Assembly (NCBI RefSeq): GCF_000716435.1
Contig: NZ_JNWO01000002.1
Span: 496,001-560,000 of the forward strand
Reading direction: 5' to 3'
Length of the DNA: 64,000 nucleotides
Source of the DNA: Streptomyces xylophagus
Lineage (GTDB): Bacteria > Actinomycetota > Actinomycetes > Streptomycetales > Streptomycetaceae
Shown: positions 35,101-43,102 of the stretch, piece by piece
Position numbering within the stretch: the first letter of the stretch is position 1
How the letters are laid out: each line of letters opens with the position of its first letter
Notes under the pieces: model-generated
Database searches by the model: none
Told to the model about the DNA's origin: nothing
The model's input: the letters and a program-made list of their open reading frames with translations, nothing else
Position numbers and translations under genes: made by a program

Positions 35101-36027
35101 ATGGAGCGCGCAGCGGAGAAGGCGAAGGTCCATCCGACGGGTGCCACGAGCGACCTCGGCACCTATCTGCGCGCCCGCCGTGCGCAGGTCACCCCCGAGC
35201 AGGCCGGGCTGACCGCAGCCCCCGGCCCGCGCCGCACGCCGGGTCTGCGCCGCGAGGAGCTGGCCACGCTCGCCGGGATCAGCATCGACTACTACGTACG
35301 CCTGGAACGCGGCAAGGAGACCCACCCCGGCCCCACCGTCGTCGACGCCCTCGCCCGCGCCCTGCTCCTCGACGCGTCCGAGCACCGGCACCTGCGCGAG
35401 CTCGCTTCCCGTGCCGCCTACGCCCCCGAAGCGCCGCCCGCACCCGGCCACACCGTGAGACCACAGCTGTTGGCGCTCCTCGAGTCCGTGCGCCCGAACG
35501 CGGCCTACGTCGTCAGCCGCACCCTGGACCTGCTCGCTTTCAACCCCGGCGCGCTACGGCTCTTCGCCGGACTGGCCGACTGGCCGCCGCCGCGACGGAA
35601 CTTCGCCCGCTACGCCTTCCTCCACCCCCTCGCCCGCGACGTACTCGACGACTGGGACGAGCAGGCCCGCGCCTGCGTCGGCCGGCTGCGCGCCCTGGCC
35701 GGTACCGAACCGGACGCCCCGGACCTGGCCGAGCTGGTCGGCGAACTCCTGGCGAAGAGCCGGGACTTCGCCGACCTGTGGAACCGCTTCGACGTCAAAC
35801 CGCACGCCCCGGACCCCAAGACCTTCCACCACCCCGAGGTCGGCGACCTTCGCCTCGGCTACGAGTCGATGCCGCTGGAGCACAGCCAGAAGCAGCGGTT
35901 CGTCGTGTTCTTCGCCGAGCCGGGTACCGCCGACCACGACAAGCTGATCCAACTCGACGCGGAACGCGGGGAGTTGGGGCTCGACGTCGAGGAGGGACGG
36001 CTGTCCCGGCGCCGGGCGGCCGACTGA
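35101..36027 (+). CDS. HTH regulator with MmyB-like ligand-binding domain (tandem paralogue)
   Basis: A 308-residue paralogue of the preceding gene; the HTH is nearly identical (LRREELATLAGISIDYYVRL) and the ligand domain shares VRPNAAYVVSRTLDLLAFNP and KTFHHPEVGDLRLGYESMPL. A CAAAAT box ends 6 nt before the ATG, so it is probably leaderless and separately transcribed. The preceding 21-bp motif is not clearly repeated here. It converges on the SnoaL/MBL/DsbA operon with a 42-bp gap. Confidence 0.9.
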   Translation: MERAAEKAKVHPTGATSDLGTYLRARRAQVTPEQAGLTAAPGPRRTPGLRREELATLAGISIDYYVRLERGKETHPGPTVVDALARALLLDASEHRHLRELASRAAYAPEAPPAPGHTVRPQLLALLESVRPNAAYVVSRTLDLLAFNPGALRLFAGLADWPPPRRNFARYAFLHPLARDVLDDWDEQARACVGRLRALAGTEPDAPDLAELVGELLAKSRDFADLWNRFDVKPHAPDPKTFHHPEVGDLRLGYESMPLEHSQKQRFVVFFAEPGTADHDKLIQLDAERGELGLDVEEGRLSRRRAAD

Positions 36028-36069
36028 GCAGTAAGGGCCGCCCGGCTTACCGGAAGAACTCCCGTTCGC

Positions 36070-36480
36070 TCAGCGGGACATGGCGTCGCGCACGAGAGCC
36101 GTATCGACGAACTGCTCGAAGCGCACGATGAGTCCACCGCGTACGACGAAGTGGTGCGCGACGCGGACGTCGATCGACTTGGCGGTGGACTTGTTGACGG
36201 CGGTGTAGCGGGCCAGGACGACGACGTTCTCGCCGTCGACGACGTAGGTGTCGTCGTGGGCGGTCCAGTCGTCCCAGTCCTGGCCGAGCTTCTCCATCAC
36301 GTGGGACGTGACCCCGTCGGGGGTGCGGTAGGTGCCGGCGAGGGGGAAGCCGGCCATCTCCGTCCACTCCACGTCGGGGGCGAGGGTGGCGCGGAGGGCT
36401 TCGAGGTCACCGGCGGCGGAGGCCAGGTACTGGCGGCGTACGACATCGGCGGGGGCGGTGGAAGTCGTGAACTCGGCCAT
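36070..36480 (-). CDS. SnoaL-like (NTF2-fold) protein
   Basis: A 136-residue NTF2-fold protein: an N-terminal helix (VVRRQYLASAAGDLEALRAT), then LAPDVEWTEMAGFPLAGTYR, and strands ending in VVRGGLIVRFEQFVDTALV. This fold is used by small isomerases, hydrolases and binding proteins. The ATG at 36480 begins 3 bp after the stop of the MBL gene; another ATG at 36492 would overlap it. Third gene of the DsbA-MBL-SnoaL operon. Confidence 0.85.
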   Translation of the reverse strand: MAEFTTSTAPADVVRRQYLASAAGDLEALRATLAPDVEWTEMAGFPLAGTYRTPDGVTSHVMEKLGQDWDDWTAHDDTYVVDGENVVVLARYTAVNKSTAKSIDVRVAHHFVVRGGLIVRFEQFVDTALVRDAMSR

Positions 36481-36482
36481 GG

Positions 36483-37289
36483 TCAGCCCCACTTCATCTC
36501 ACCCTTGGCGACCTTCGCACCGATCTGGGCGGCGATCAGCATCCCGTTGCCCGGGTAGCGGCTGACCAGTGCCTCGGTCAGCGCGGCGCCGTCGGCCGCC
36601 TTGCCGAGTTCCTCCTCGAAGGCGAGCAGGTAGTCGCGGGTGGCGGTGATGGCGGAGGCGTCGGCGGCGGTGCCGGGCAGGCGGTGGCCGGGGACGACCA
36701 ACTCCGGCTTCAGGGCGGCCATTTCGTCCAGCAGGTCGACCCAGGACGCGCGATCGCCCGGGGTGGGGGTGTCGGCGACCCAGACGTGCTCCTGCTGGAA
36801 GAGCAGGACGCCGCCGAAGAGCGCGCGGTGCTCGGCCTGCCAGAGGTAGTGGCGGTCGGGCAGGCCGGCCGGGCCGCCCTTGAGCTGGAAGCGGTGGCCT
36901 TCGAAGGTGAGGTCGCCGGTCAGCGGGGTCAGCTCGACCAGGCGGGTGGGCAGGTTGGGACCGAGGGCCTCCCACGCCTTGAGCTTGCCCTCGTAGGAGT
37001 CCCGGATGTGCTCTATGACGAGCGGGGTGGCGACGAACGTCGCATCGGGGAAGGCGTCGGCGATCACCTCGGCGCCGAAGTAGAAGTCCGGGTCGGCGTG
37101 GCTGATGAACACGGTGGTCAGCTTCTTGCCGGAGTCGAGGATCTCGGCGGCGAGGCGGTGGCCGTCGGCGCGCGTGAAGGCGGCGTCGACCAGCAGCGCC
37201 TCCTGCTCGCCGGTGACGAGCGTGGCCGTCTTGTTCTTGCTGCCGGCGGGGAAGTCGAGGTCCAGGATCTTGAAGGCGAGGCTGCTCAT
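36483..37289 (-). CDS. MBL-fold metallo-hydrolase with altered metal motif
   Basis: A 268-residue metallo-beta-lactamase-fold protein. The first metal motif reads SHADPDFYFG where HxHxDH is usual: the second His is Asp and the last His is Phe. Later ligand regions (LWQAEHRALFGGVLLF, PTPGDRASWVDLL, ELVVPGHRLPG) keep the family layout. This altered motif is common in one MBL subgroup, so a single-metal or different-metal site is possible. AAAGGAG supports the ATG. Middle gene of the operon. Confidence 0.87.
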   Translation of the reverse strand: MSSLAFKILDLDFPAGSKNKTATLVTGEQEALLVDAAFTRADGHRLAAEILDSGKKLTTVFISHADPDFYFGAEVIADAFPDATFVATPLVIEHIRDSYEGKLKAWEALGPNLPTRLVELTPLTGDLTFEGHRFQLKGGPAGLPDRHYLWQAEHRALFGGVLLFQQEHVWVADTPTPGDRASWVDLLDEMAALKPELVVPGHRLPGTAADASAITATRDYLLAFEEELGKAADGAALTEALVSRYPGNGMLIAAQIGAKVAKGEMKWG

Positions 37290-37334
37290 GCGGGGGCTCC
37301 TTTGCGCAGGGGATGGGGTGGGGCCAGGGGAAGA

Positions 37335-37943
37335 TCAGTGGACGGAGAAGCGTGCGTCGACCTCGTCGGCGGTGGCTTGGCCGTAGGCCAGCGGGGTGAC
37401 GGAGTCGCCGTCGACGGCCAGCAGAGTGGGGAACCCGGTGACGCCGAGCTGGACCGCGCGGCGGAAGTCGGCGTGGGCCGCTGTCTGTGCCTCGGGTGCT
37501 TCGAAGGCGGCAACGACGGCATCCGCGTCGAGCCCGGCGGCCCGGGCGACCGTCCGGTAGGTCACCGCCTCGGACAGGCTGCGTCCGTCGACGTAGAAGG
37601 CGGCCTGGAGGGCCGCGGCCAGCTCCGCCGCGCGGTCGGGGGCGACCTGGCGCAGGGCTGCGACACCGCGGGCGGCGGCCTCGGAGTCCATCACGAAGGA
37701 GCCGTCGGCGATCAGCTGCTCGTAGCTCTCGCCGAACTCGGCGCCGGTCAGCTCGGCGATCTTGGCGTTCGCGCCCTGGACGTAGCCGAACTCGCGGATC
37801 GGCACCCGGCGCGACCCGGTGAACAGGCCACCGGAGACGACCTCGACCGGTAGTTCGGGATGGCGGGAGGCGACCTCGCTCAGCGTTCCGGAGAATCCGT
37901 GCGACCAGCCGCAGTAGGCGTCGAAGACGTAGACGAGCTTCAT
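37335..37943 (-). CDS. DsbA-family (FrnE-like) thioredoxin-fold protein
   Basis: A 202-residue cytoplasmic member of the DsbA superfamily. It has the thioredoxin start KLVYVFDAYCGWSHGFSGTL and a cis-Pro in VTGFPTLLAVDGD near the end, with a helical insert between. The active-site position has only one Cys (C-G-W-S), so a disulfide-exchange cycle would need a partner thiol; glutathione-S-transferase-like or isomerase roles occur in this group. No signal peptide. First gene of the operon, with a palindrome 62 bp upstream. Confidence 0.87.
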   Translation of the reverse strand: MKLVYVFDAYCGWSHGFSGTLSEVASRHPELPVEVVSGGLFTGSRRVPIREFGYVQGANAKIAELTGAEFGESYEQLIADGSFVMDSEAAARGVAALRQVAPDRAAELAAALQAAFYVDGRSLSEAVTYRTVARAAGLDADAVVAAFEAPEAQTAAHADFRRAVQLGVTGFPTLLAVDGDSVTPLAYGQATADEVDARFSVH

Positions 37944-38004
37944 GGATGACCTCGAAGGCGTGTCCTGCCCACCCGGTGTGGGCATTCGTCTGACGAAACA
38001 GTAA

Positions 38005-38016
38005 CTGACTAGTCAG
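38005..38016. promoter_or_regulatory. Palindromic operator candidate (CTGACTAGTCAG)
   Basis: A perfect 12-bp palindrome between the DsbA operon and the MarR gene. It is the type of sequence bound by MarR/HxlR-family thiol- and quinone-responsive repressors. It sits 62 bp upstream of the DsbA-like start and 71 bp past the MarR stop, so control of the DsbA-MBL-SnoaL operon is the likely use. Confidence 0.55.
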
Positions 38017-38086
38017 GTATTTCCTGATGGGTGTGAGGTGGGACACGCGGATGGAGCTGTGGTTGCTACATCAGGCCGGTCGTCGG

Positions 38087-38581
38087 TCAGGGCAGTCGGG
38101 GCAGCACGTCCCGGGCGGTGTGGCTGAGGATGCGGAGGTCCTCAGCGAACCGCTCGCGGTCCTCGGCGGGGAGCGGTGCCACGAAGTACCGCTTGATGTT
38201 CGCCACGTGCACCCGAGACGCGTGCACCGCCGTCTCCTCACCCAGCGGAGTGAGTCGCACCAGCTTCGCGCGCCGGTCCTCGGGGGAGTCGGTGCGTGCC
38301 ACGAGTCCCGCCGCCACCATCCGGTCCACCAGCCGGGTGGCACCGCCCGTGGTCAGGACCTGTTCCTGGGCGATGGCCCGCATCGACATGCCCGGGGCGC
38401 CCGCCCGCCCGAGGATCAGCAGCACCTCGAACATGAGATGGCTGATCCCGCACTCCTCCTCCAGGGCCCGCCCGAGGATGTACTCCAGTCGGTTCGCCGC
38501 CCCCTGCAGCCGCCCGAACGCGAGGATCAGTTCGTGGTCGGCGGCCTCCTTCGCCGTGCTGATGCCCGCCTGCTCGCTCAC
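38087..38581 (-). CDS. MarR family transcriptional regulator
   Basis: A 164-residue winged-helix regulator. The HTH is MRAIAQEQVLTTGGATRLVD and the wing is TDSPEDRRAKLVRLTPLGEE, with the DxRxxxxxLT pattern intact. The GTG at 38581 has a purine-rich GGAAGGGG upstream; a longer reading to 38800 would add a low-complexity Arg/Pro-rich leader. It lies just upstream of the DsbA-like operon, and the palindrome between them is the natural target. Confidence 0.87.
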   Translation of the reverse strand: MSEQAGISTAKEAADHELILAFGRLQGAANRLEYILGRALEEECGISHLMFEVLLILGRAGAPGMSMRAIAQEQVLTTGGATRLVDRMVAAGLVARTDSPEDRRAKLVRLTPLGEETAVHASRVHVANIKRYFVAPLPAEDRERFAEDLRILSHTARDVLPRLP

Positions 38582-38699
38582 GGCCTCGCCGCCCCTTCCG
38601 CCGTCCCGGGTATCACCGTACCGATCATGCCCGGGGCGGAGGGGTGTCAGGTCCGGCGGGCGCGGTCGCGGGGCATCGGCCGGCGCGCCCGCTCCACGT

Positions 38700-39830
38700 C
38701 TATGCCCCTGGGTGCAGTCCCAGCCAGCCGGGCGTCGGGTCGCCCTTGACCTCGCCGAAGTAGAGGGCGAATGTCTGCTTCCAGCGCTCGACCGCCGCAC
38801 GGTCCGCCATGAAGCGGGGGAAACCGTCCACGTGGGCGTTCGGGTACTCCCACATTGGCTTCAGTCCGGCCGGGGGAGTGATGTCCGTGCGGACGGACCA
38901 GCCGTTGAACGACCCGTTCTGCATCTCGGTCGACAGCTGCCAGTTGAGGAAGAGCTTGGCGGCCGTGGAGTTCTTGGCCTGCTTGAGGATCGCGGTGCGC
39001 TGGCCCCAGGCCATGAACGGGTGCCCGGCGCCGATGGCGAACGTCACGGGGGACGTGCCGACGGCGGACCCCGCGGTGCCGACGCCGATCGCCTTCTGCC
39101 CGCCGAAGACCGCGTCGCCCGGGGAGTTGCTGCCCCGCCCGAACTGCACGTCCTGCGTGGCGAATTGGGCCACCCAGTCCCAGCCGTACGTGCGGGCGTA
39201 CAACGAGAAGAGGTAGAGGACCGCGTCGTCGTCGTGCGGGTAGGCGGAGGCGATCTTCCCCTTCCACTTCGGGTCGACCAGGTCGCGCGGGGTGAGCGGC
39301 GTCGTCCCGCCGACCGTCGCCGTGTCGTACAGGAAGCTGAAGGCGATCGCCCCGGTGGCCACCCACGCGCCCTGCGGATCCTTGAACGCGTCGTGGACCT
39401 TGGCGAACCCGGCGGGCTTGTAGTGCAGCAGGCGGCCCTGCTGCTTCCAGCGGTCGAAGTCCTGGAGGGTCTGGAACTGGACGACGTCCGGGACGAGGGT
39501 GTCGGTGGCGAACTGGTTGTCGACGCGGACGTCGTGGTACTTGCTGTAGTCGACGATCAGCGTGAGGTCTATCTCCGGGAAGCGGTCCTTGAAGGCCGCC
39601 TTGGTGCCGTCCTGCTGGGTGGGGGTGTCGCCGCCGGCGTAGACGACGAGCTTGCCGCCTTCCGCGAGCGCGGCCTGGTAGAGCTCGTCGAGCGTCCGGG
39701 GTTCCTCGCGCCCGCCCGCGAGGCGGGACCCTGCGGGGGAAGCCGCGGCCGGACTCGCCGAGGCGCCGAACGCCCCGACTCCCAAGGCGGCACCGGTGGC
39801 CAGGACATGTCGTCTGCTGAATCTGGGCAC
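38700..39830 (-). CDS. Orphan ABC substrate-binding protein with Tat signal (type 2 PBP)
   Basis: A 376-residue binding protein. The GTG at 39830 gives a short basic start and a twin-arginine signal (PRFSRRHVLATGAALG, then an Ala-rich cleavage region). The mature part has KLVVYAGGDTPTQQDGTKAA and WKGKIASAYPHDDDAVLYLF, typical of AfuA/PotD/ThiB-like proteins for iron, polyamine or organic ligands. No permease or ATPase gene of that type is adjacent, so it is an orphan or works with a distant transporter. Confidence 0.87.
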   Translation of the reverse strand: MPRFSRRHVLATGAALGVGAFGASASPAAASPAGSRLAGGREEPRTLDELYQAALAEGGKLVVYAGGDTPTQQDGTKAAFKDRFPEIDLTLIVDYSKYHDVRVDNQFATDTLVPDVVQFQTLQDFDRWKQQGRLLHYKPAGFAKVHDAFKDPQGAWVATGAIAFSFLYDTATVGGTTPLTPRDLVDPKWKGKIASAYPHDDDAVLYLFSLYARTYGWDWVAQFATQDVQFGRGSNSPGDAVFGGQKAIGVGTAGSAVGTSPVTFAIGAGHPFMAWGQRTAILKQAKNSTAAKLFLNWQLSTEMQNGSFNGWSVRTDITPPAGLKPMWEYPNAHVDGFPRFMADRAAVERWKQTFALYFGEVKGDPTPGWLGLHPGA

Positions 39831-39956
39831 GCTGAGGAGACCTCTCTCATGGGGGGGTGAAGCCCGCCGCCTGGGCGCGGCCATGGCCGTCGGGCGCCCT
39901 TCATCCTTGCCGAGCCCCGCCCGGATGGGCAACGTTTTCCAAAGGCTCAGTCCCAG

Positions 39957-39976
39957 GTTCAACCGAACGGTTGAAC
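39957..39976. promoter_or_regulatory. Inverted repeat upstream of the orphan binding protein
   Basis: GTTCAACCG-AA-CGGTTGAAC, a perfect 9-bp repeat, lies between the LacI gene and the binding-protein gene. A second site-like sequence GGGCAACGTTTTCC is at 39927-39940, closer to the binding-protein start, with the AACGTT core seen also in front of the LacI gene and the sugar transporter. A LacI-family protein is the likely binder. Confidence 0.5.
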
Positions 39977-40004
39977 GCCCGCTGCACAGCTCGGGGTTGA
40001 CGTC

Positions 40005-41042
40005 CTACTTCGCCGGTCGTGCCGTGGACCGGCGCGGTACGAGCGTGGGGGAGAGAGTGACCTGGGCCGAGCGGCGCCCACGGTCGGCGATCCGCTCCAG
40101 GAGGAGGCGTACGGCGTTCTCGCCCATCTCGCGGCCGCCCTGGTCGACGCTGGTGAGCGAGATCGGGCCGAACGCGGCGAACGTGGTGTTGTCGTATCCG
40201 GCGACCGAGAGGTCGCCGGGAACGGACAGCCCGGCCTCGGTGACCGCGTCGAGCACGCCCATGGCGACGATGTCCGCTCCGGCGAAGACCGCCGTGGGCC
40301 GGACGGGCCGGGCCAGCAACTCCTTCGTGCCCCGGTGGCCGCCTTCCTGGGTGTAGCTGGTGGAGACGACGTCGATCCACTCCTCCAGTCCGTGCTTCCG
40401 CATGGCCAGGCGATAACCGTCGGCGCGGCGGGCGTTGGGCATCTCCGTGAGGCGTGTCGGGTCGGTCTCGTGATGTTCGATGTGGGCGATCCGGCGATGG
40501 CCGAGGGCGGCCAGGTGGCCGACGACCAGGGCGGCGCCCTCGACGTCGTCGTCGACCACGGTGTCGTACGCGGGGGATGACCCGTGGCGGCCGATGACGA
40601 CGGTCGGCACGGCGGTGCCGACGCGCTCCATGTGGGCGCGTGACGAGATCGGTGCGACCAGGATGATGCCGTCCATGCCCCGGTCGATCATCGCCTCGGT
40701 GACGCGTGCCTCCTCCTTCTCCCCGTTGAAGCCCGGGCCCAGCAGCACCTGGTACTCGGTGTCCGCCAGCGAGGCGGTGACGCCGTCGAGGATCTCGGGG
40801 AAGAAGGGGTTGCGGATGTCGGGCAGCATCACGCCGATGGTGTACGTCTGTCCGCGCAGGCTCCGGGCGCCGGCGTTCGGCCGGTAGCCCAGCTCGTCGA
40901 TCGCGCGGCGCACCTTGGCGCGCATCTCGGGGCTGGCGCCGTACGCGTTGCGCAGCACCTTGGAGACGGCTGTCGTGGACACCTCTGCGTGACGGGCGAC
41001 GTCGACGATGGTGACGCGTCGAGGCCGGGCCTGCGGCTCCAT
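40005..41042 (-). CDS. LacI family transcriptional regulator
   Basis: A 345-residue LacI/GalR regulator. The HTH is at residues 10-32 (VTIVDVARHAEVSTTAVSKV) with the hinge helix RPNAGARSLRG. The sugar-binding domain runs through IGVMLPDIRNPFFPEILDGV and VAGYDNTTFAAFGPISLTSV. AAGGAA precedes the ATG. It is divergent from the sugar ABC transporter and rhamnosidase genes, with palindromes between them, and is the probable repressor of that system, released by the imported sugar. Confidence 0.92.
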   Translation of the reverse strand: MEPQARPRRVTIVDVARHAEVSTTAVSKVLRNAYGASPEMRAKVRRAIDELGYRPNAGARSLRGQTYTIGVMLPDIRNPFFPEILDGVTASLADTEYQVLLGPGFNGEKEEARVTEAMIDRGMDGIILVAPISSRAHMERVGTAVPTVVIGRHGSSPAYDTVVDDDVEGAALVVGHLAALGHRRIAHIEHHETDPTRLTEMPNARRADGYRLAMRKHGLEEWIDVVSTSYTQEGGHRGTKELLARPVRPTAVFAGADIVAMGVLDAVTEAGLSVPGDLSVAGYDNTTFAAFGPISLTSVDQGGREMGENAVRLLLERIADRGRRSAQVTLSPTLVPRRSTARPAK

Positions 41043-41210
41043 CCGGTTCCTTGTCCCTTCGGGAAACGTTGTCGAGGAGTGTAGGGCGGAATGTGCGATT
41101 CGGCGGAGTCGTCGCAGAGGCTGAGCCGCGCCGCCGCCGTAACAATCACGCAGCTTGCGCGGCATCTTGACGTCACGCGGGACGCTCTCTAGGGTCTGGC
41201 AACATCTTTG

Positions 41211-41325
41211 GGGAACGTTACCCACATCGCTACCCACATCGTCCACGACGACCACCGGTCGGCACCCCGCACAACAGCCCGAAGTGCCGGAACCTCGATT
41301 CAACGCCCGGTTTGAAACGTTTCAA
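41211..41325. promoter_or_regulatory. LacI-type operators before the sugar ABC operon
   Basis: TTGAAACGTTTCAA at 41312-41325 is a perfect 14-bp palindrome with the central CG typical of LacI-family sites. It lies 16 bp before the permease GTG and overlaps the ribosome-binding region. A second near-palindrome, GGGAACGTTACCC (41211-41223), is about 100 bp upstream. A similar half site (GGGAAACGTT) precedes the LacI gene at about 41061. Confidence 0.65.
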
Positions 41326-41341
41326 GGAAGGAGGTCCGACG

Positions 41342-42229
41342 GTGCCGAAGGTACGGCGAGCCCGAACCACCCCGCCCTGGTGGTTCGCGCTGCCCGCGAT
41401 GCTGCTGTTCGCCTTCGTGGTCCTGGTGCCGAGTGCCCGCGGTGTGTACTACGCGTTCACCGACTGGGACGGTCTCGATCCCGGCTTCTCCTTCGTCGGC
41501 CTGGACAACTTCTCCGCGATGTTCCGCGATGCCGATGCGGTGCAGGCCATCTGGCACACGTTGCTGATCGCCGTGGCGATCACGGTCGTCCAGAACGCGC
41601 TGGGCCTGCTGCTGGCCCTCGGCGTCAACTCGGCCATCAAGTCCCGGAATGTGCTCAGGGTGTTCCTGTTCGCCCCGGCCGTGATCACCCCGATCGTGAC
41701 CGCCTACCTCTGGCGCAATCTGCTCGGTCCGGACGGCGCGGTCAACAGCCTGTTCGGCGTCGTGGGGTTGGGCGGCTGGCGGCAGGACTGGCTGGGCAGT
41801 CCGCAGGTCGCCCTGTGGTCGGTGATCGGGGTGATCGTCTGGCAGTACGCGGGCTATTCGATGGTCATCTTCCTGGCCGGACTCCAGTCCGTACCCAAGG
41901 AGATCCACGAGGCAGCCGCCATCGACGGCGCGGGCCCGGTGCGCCGCTTCTGGTCGGTCACCCGCCCGCTGCTGGCCCCGGCCCTCACCATCAACCTGAT
42001 GCTGTCGATCATCGGCGGCATCAAACTCTTCGACCAGGTCTACGCGTTGACGGGCGGCGGCCCCGGCCACGCCACCGACACACTCTCGACGCTGATCTAC
42101 AAGGACGCCTTCACGCTCGGCGAGTTCGGCTACAGCATCGCGCTCGCCGTGGTCCTCACGGTCATCGTGGCCGTCGCGTCCACGGGCCAGTACCTCGTGT
42201 TGTCCCGCAACGAGAGGGCCACGTCGTGA
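41342..42229 (+). CDS. Sugar ABC transporter permease (MalF/UgpA type)
   Basis: A 295-residue inner-membrane protein with six predicted helices. The cytoplasmic coupling loop EAAAIDGAGPVRRFWSVTRP is the EAA motif that contacts the ATPase. GGAAGGAGGT 7 nt before the GTG at 41342 fixes the start; an upstream TTG at 41312 falls inside the operator. Its TGA overlaps the second permease start (GTGA). It forms the channel with the next gene for an oligosaccharide or rhamnose-containing sugar. Confidence 0.92.
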   Translation: MPKVRRARTTPPWWFALPAMLLFAFVVLVPSARGVYYAFTDWDGLDPGFSFVGLDNFSAMFRDADAVQAIWHTLLIAVAITVVQNALGLLLALGVNSAIKSRNVLRVFLFAPAVITPIVTAYLWRNLLGPDGAVNSLFGVVGLGGWRQDWLGSPQVALWSVIGVIVWQYAGYSMVIFLAGLQSVPKEIHEAAAIDGAGPVRRFWSVTRPLLAPALTINLMLSIIGGIKLFDQVYALTGGGPGHATDTLSTLIYKDAFTLGEFGYSIALAVVLTVIVAVASTGQYLVLSRNERATS

Positions 42230-43047
42230 ACCGCTACCGCCGTCACACCTTCGCTCTGGAACTGTCGATGATCGCCATCGCCCTGGTCGTCGGCTTCCCG
42301 GTGTACGTCCTGGTCAACCTCGCCGTACGGCCCGCCTCGGACACCTCGTCGCCGATCAGCCCGACCACCTCGCCGACCCTGCACAACTTCACCCAGGCCT
42401 GGCAACAGGGCGCCCTCGGCGGCGCGTTGGGCAACAGCGTGCTGGTGACGGCGTGCAGTGTCTTCGTCGTGCTGGCCGTCTCGTCGCTGGCGGCGTACCC
42501 GCTGGCCCGCGTCACGGCCCGCTGGTCCCGGGGCACGTTCCTGGCCTTCCTCCTAGGACTGGTGCTGCCCTTCCAGCTCGCGTCGCTGCCGCTCTACCAG
42601 ACCATGCGCGACCTGGGTCTGCTCGGTACCCCGTGGGCCCTGGTCCTCTTCTACTCCGGCCTCCAGGTCCCGTTCACCGTCTTCCTCTACGTCGGCTTCC
42701 TGCGCGCCCTGCCCCGCGACTTCGAGGACGCGGCCCTGATCGACGGCTGCACCCCGCTACAGGGCTTCCGCTACGTCGTCCTGCCCATGCTCAAGCCGAT
42801 CACGGTGACCGCCCTCGTGCTCAACACGGTCGCTGTCTGGAACGACTTCTTCACCCCGCTGCTGTACCTCAGCGGCAGCGCCCAGCAGACCATGCCGGTC
42901 GCGATCGCCGGGTTCGTCGGCCAGTACGTCACCGACTGGAACCTCATCTTCGCCGCACTGGTGATCAGCATCCTGCCCGTCCTGCTCGTCTACTTCCTGC
43001 TCCAGCGCAGCATCATCAACGGCTTCGCGGGAGGGCTGCGCGGATGA
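42226..43047 (+). CDS. Sugar ABC transporter permease (MalG/UgpE type)
   Basis: A 273-residue permease with six helices and the EAA loop EDAALIDGCTPLQGFRYVVL. It is coupled to the first permease by a 4-bp GTGA overlap and followed 55 bp later by the binding protein. No ATPase gene is in the cluster; in Streptomyces a shared ATPase such as MsiK commonly serves many sugar importers of this class, which is established for the group and inferred here. Confidence 0.92.
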   Translation: MNRYRRHTFALELSMIAIALVVGFPVYVLVNLAVRPASDTSSPISPTTSPTLHNFTQAWQQGALGGALGNSVLVTACSVFVVLAVSSLAAYPLARVTARWSRGTFLAFLLGLVLPFQLASLPLYQTMRDLGLLGTPWALVLFYSGLQVPFTVFLYVGFLRALPRDFEDAALIDGCTPLQGFRYVVLPMLKPITVTALVLNTVAVWNDFFTPLLYLSGSAQQTMPVAIAGFVGQYVTDWNLIFAALVISILPVLLVYFLLQRSIINGFAGGLRG

Positions 43048-43102
43048 CATCCGAGGTCCACCCGTCACCGATGCCCGGTGGCTCTTCCCTGAGGGGGACA
43101 TC

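Noticed and set aside
36031..36050. Terminator hairpin between the MmyB-type regulator and the SnoaL gene
   Set aside because: Only five outer pairs form before mismatches; too weak to call.
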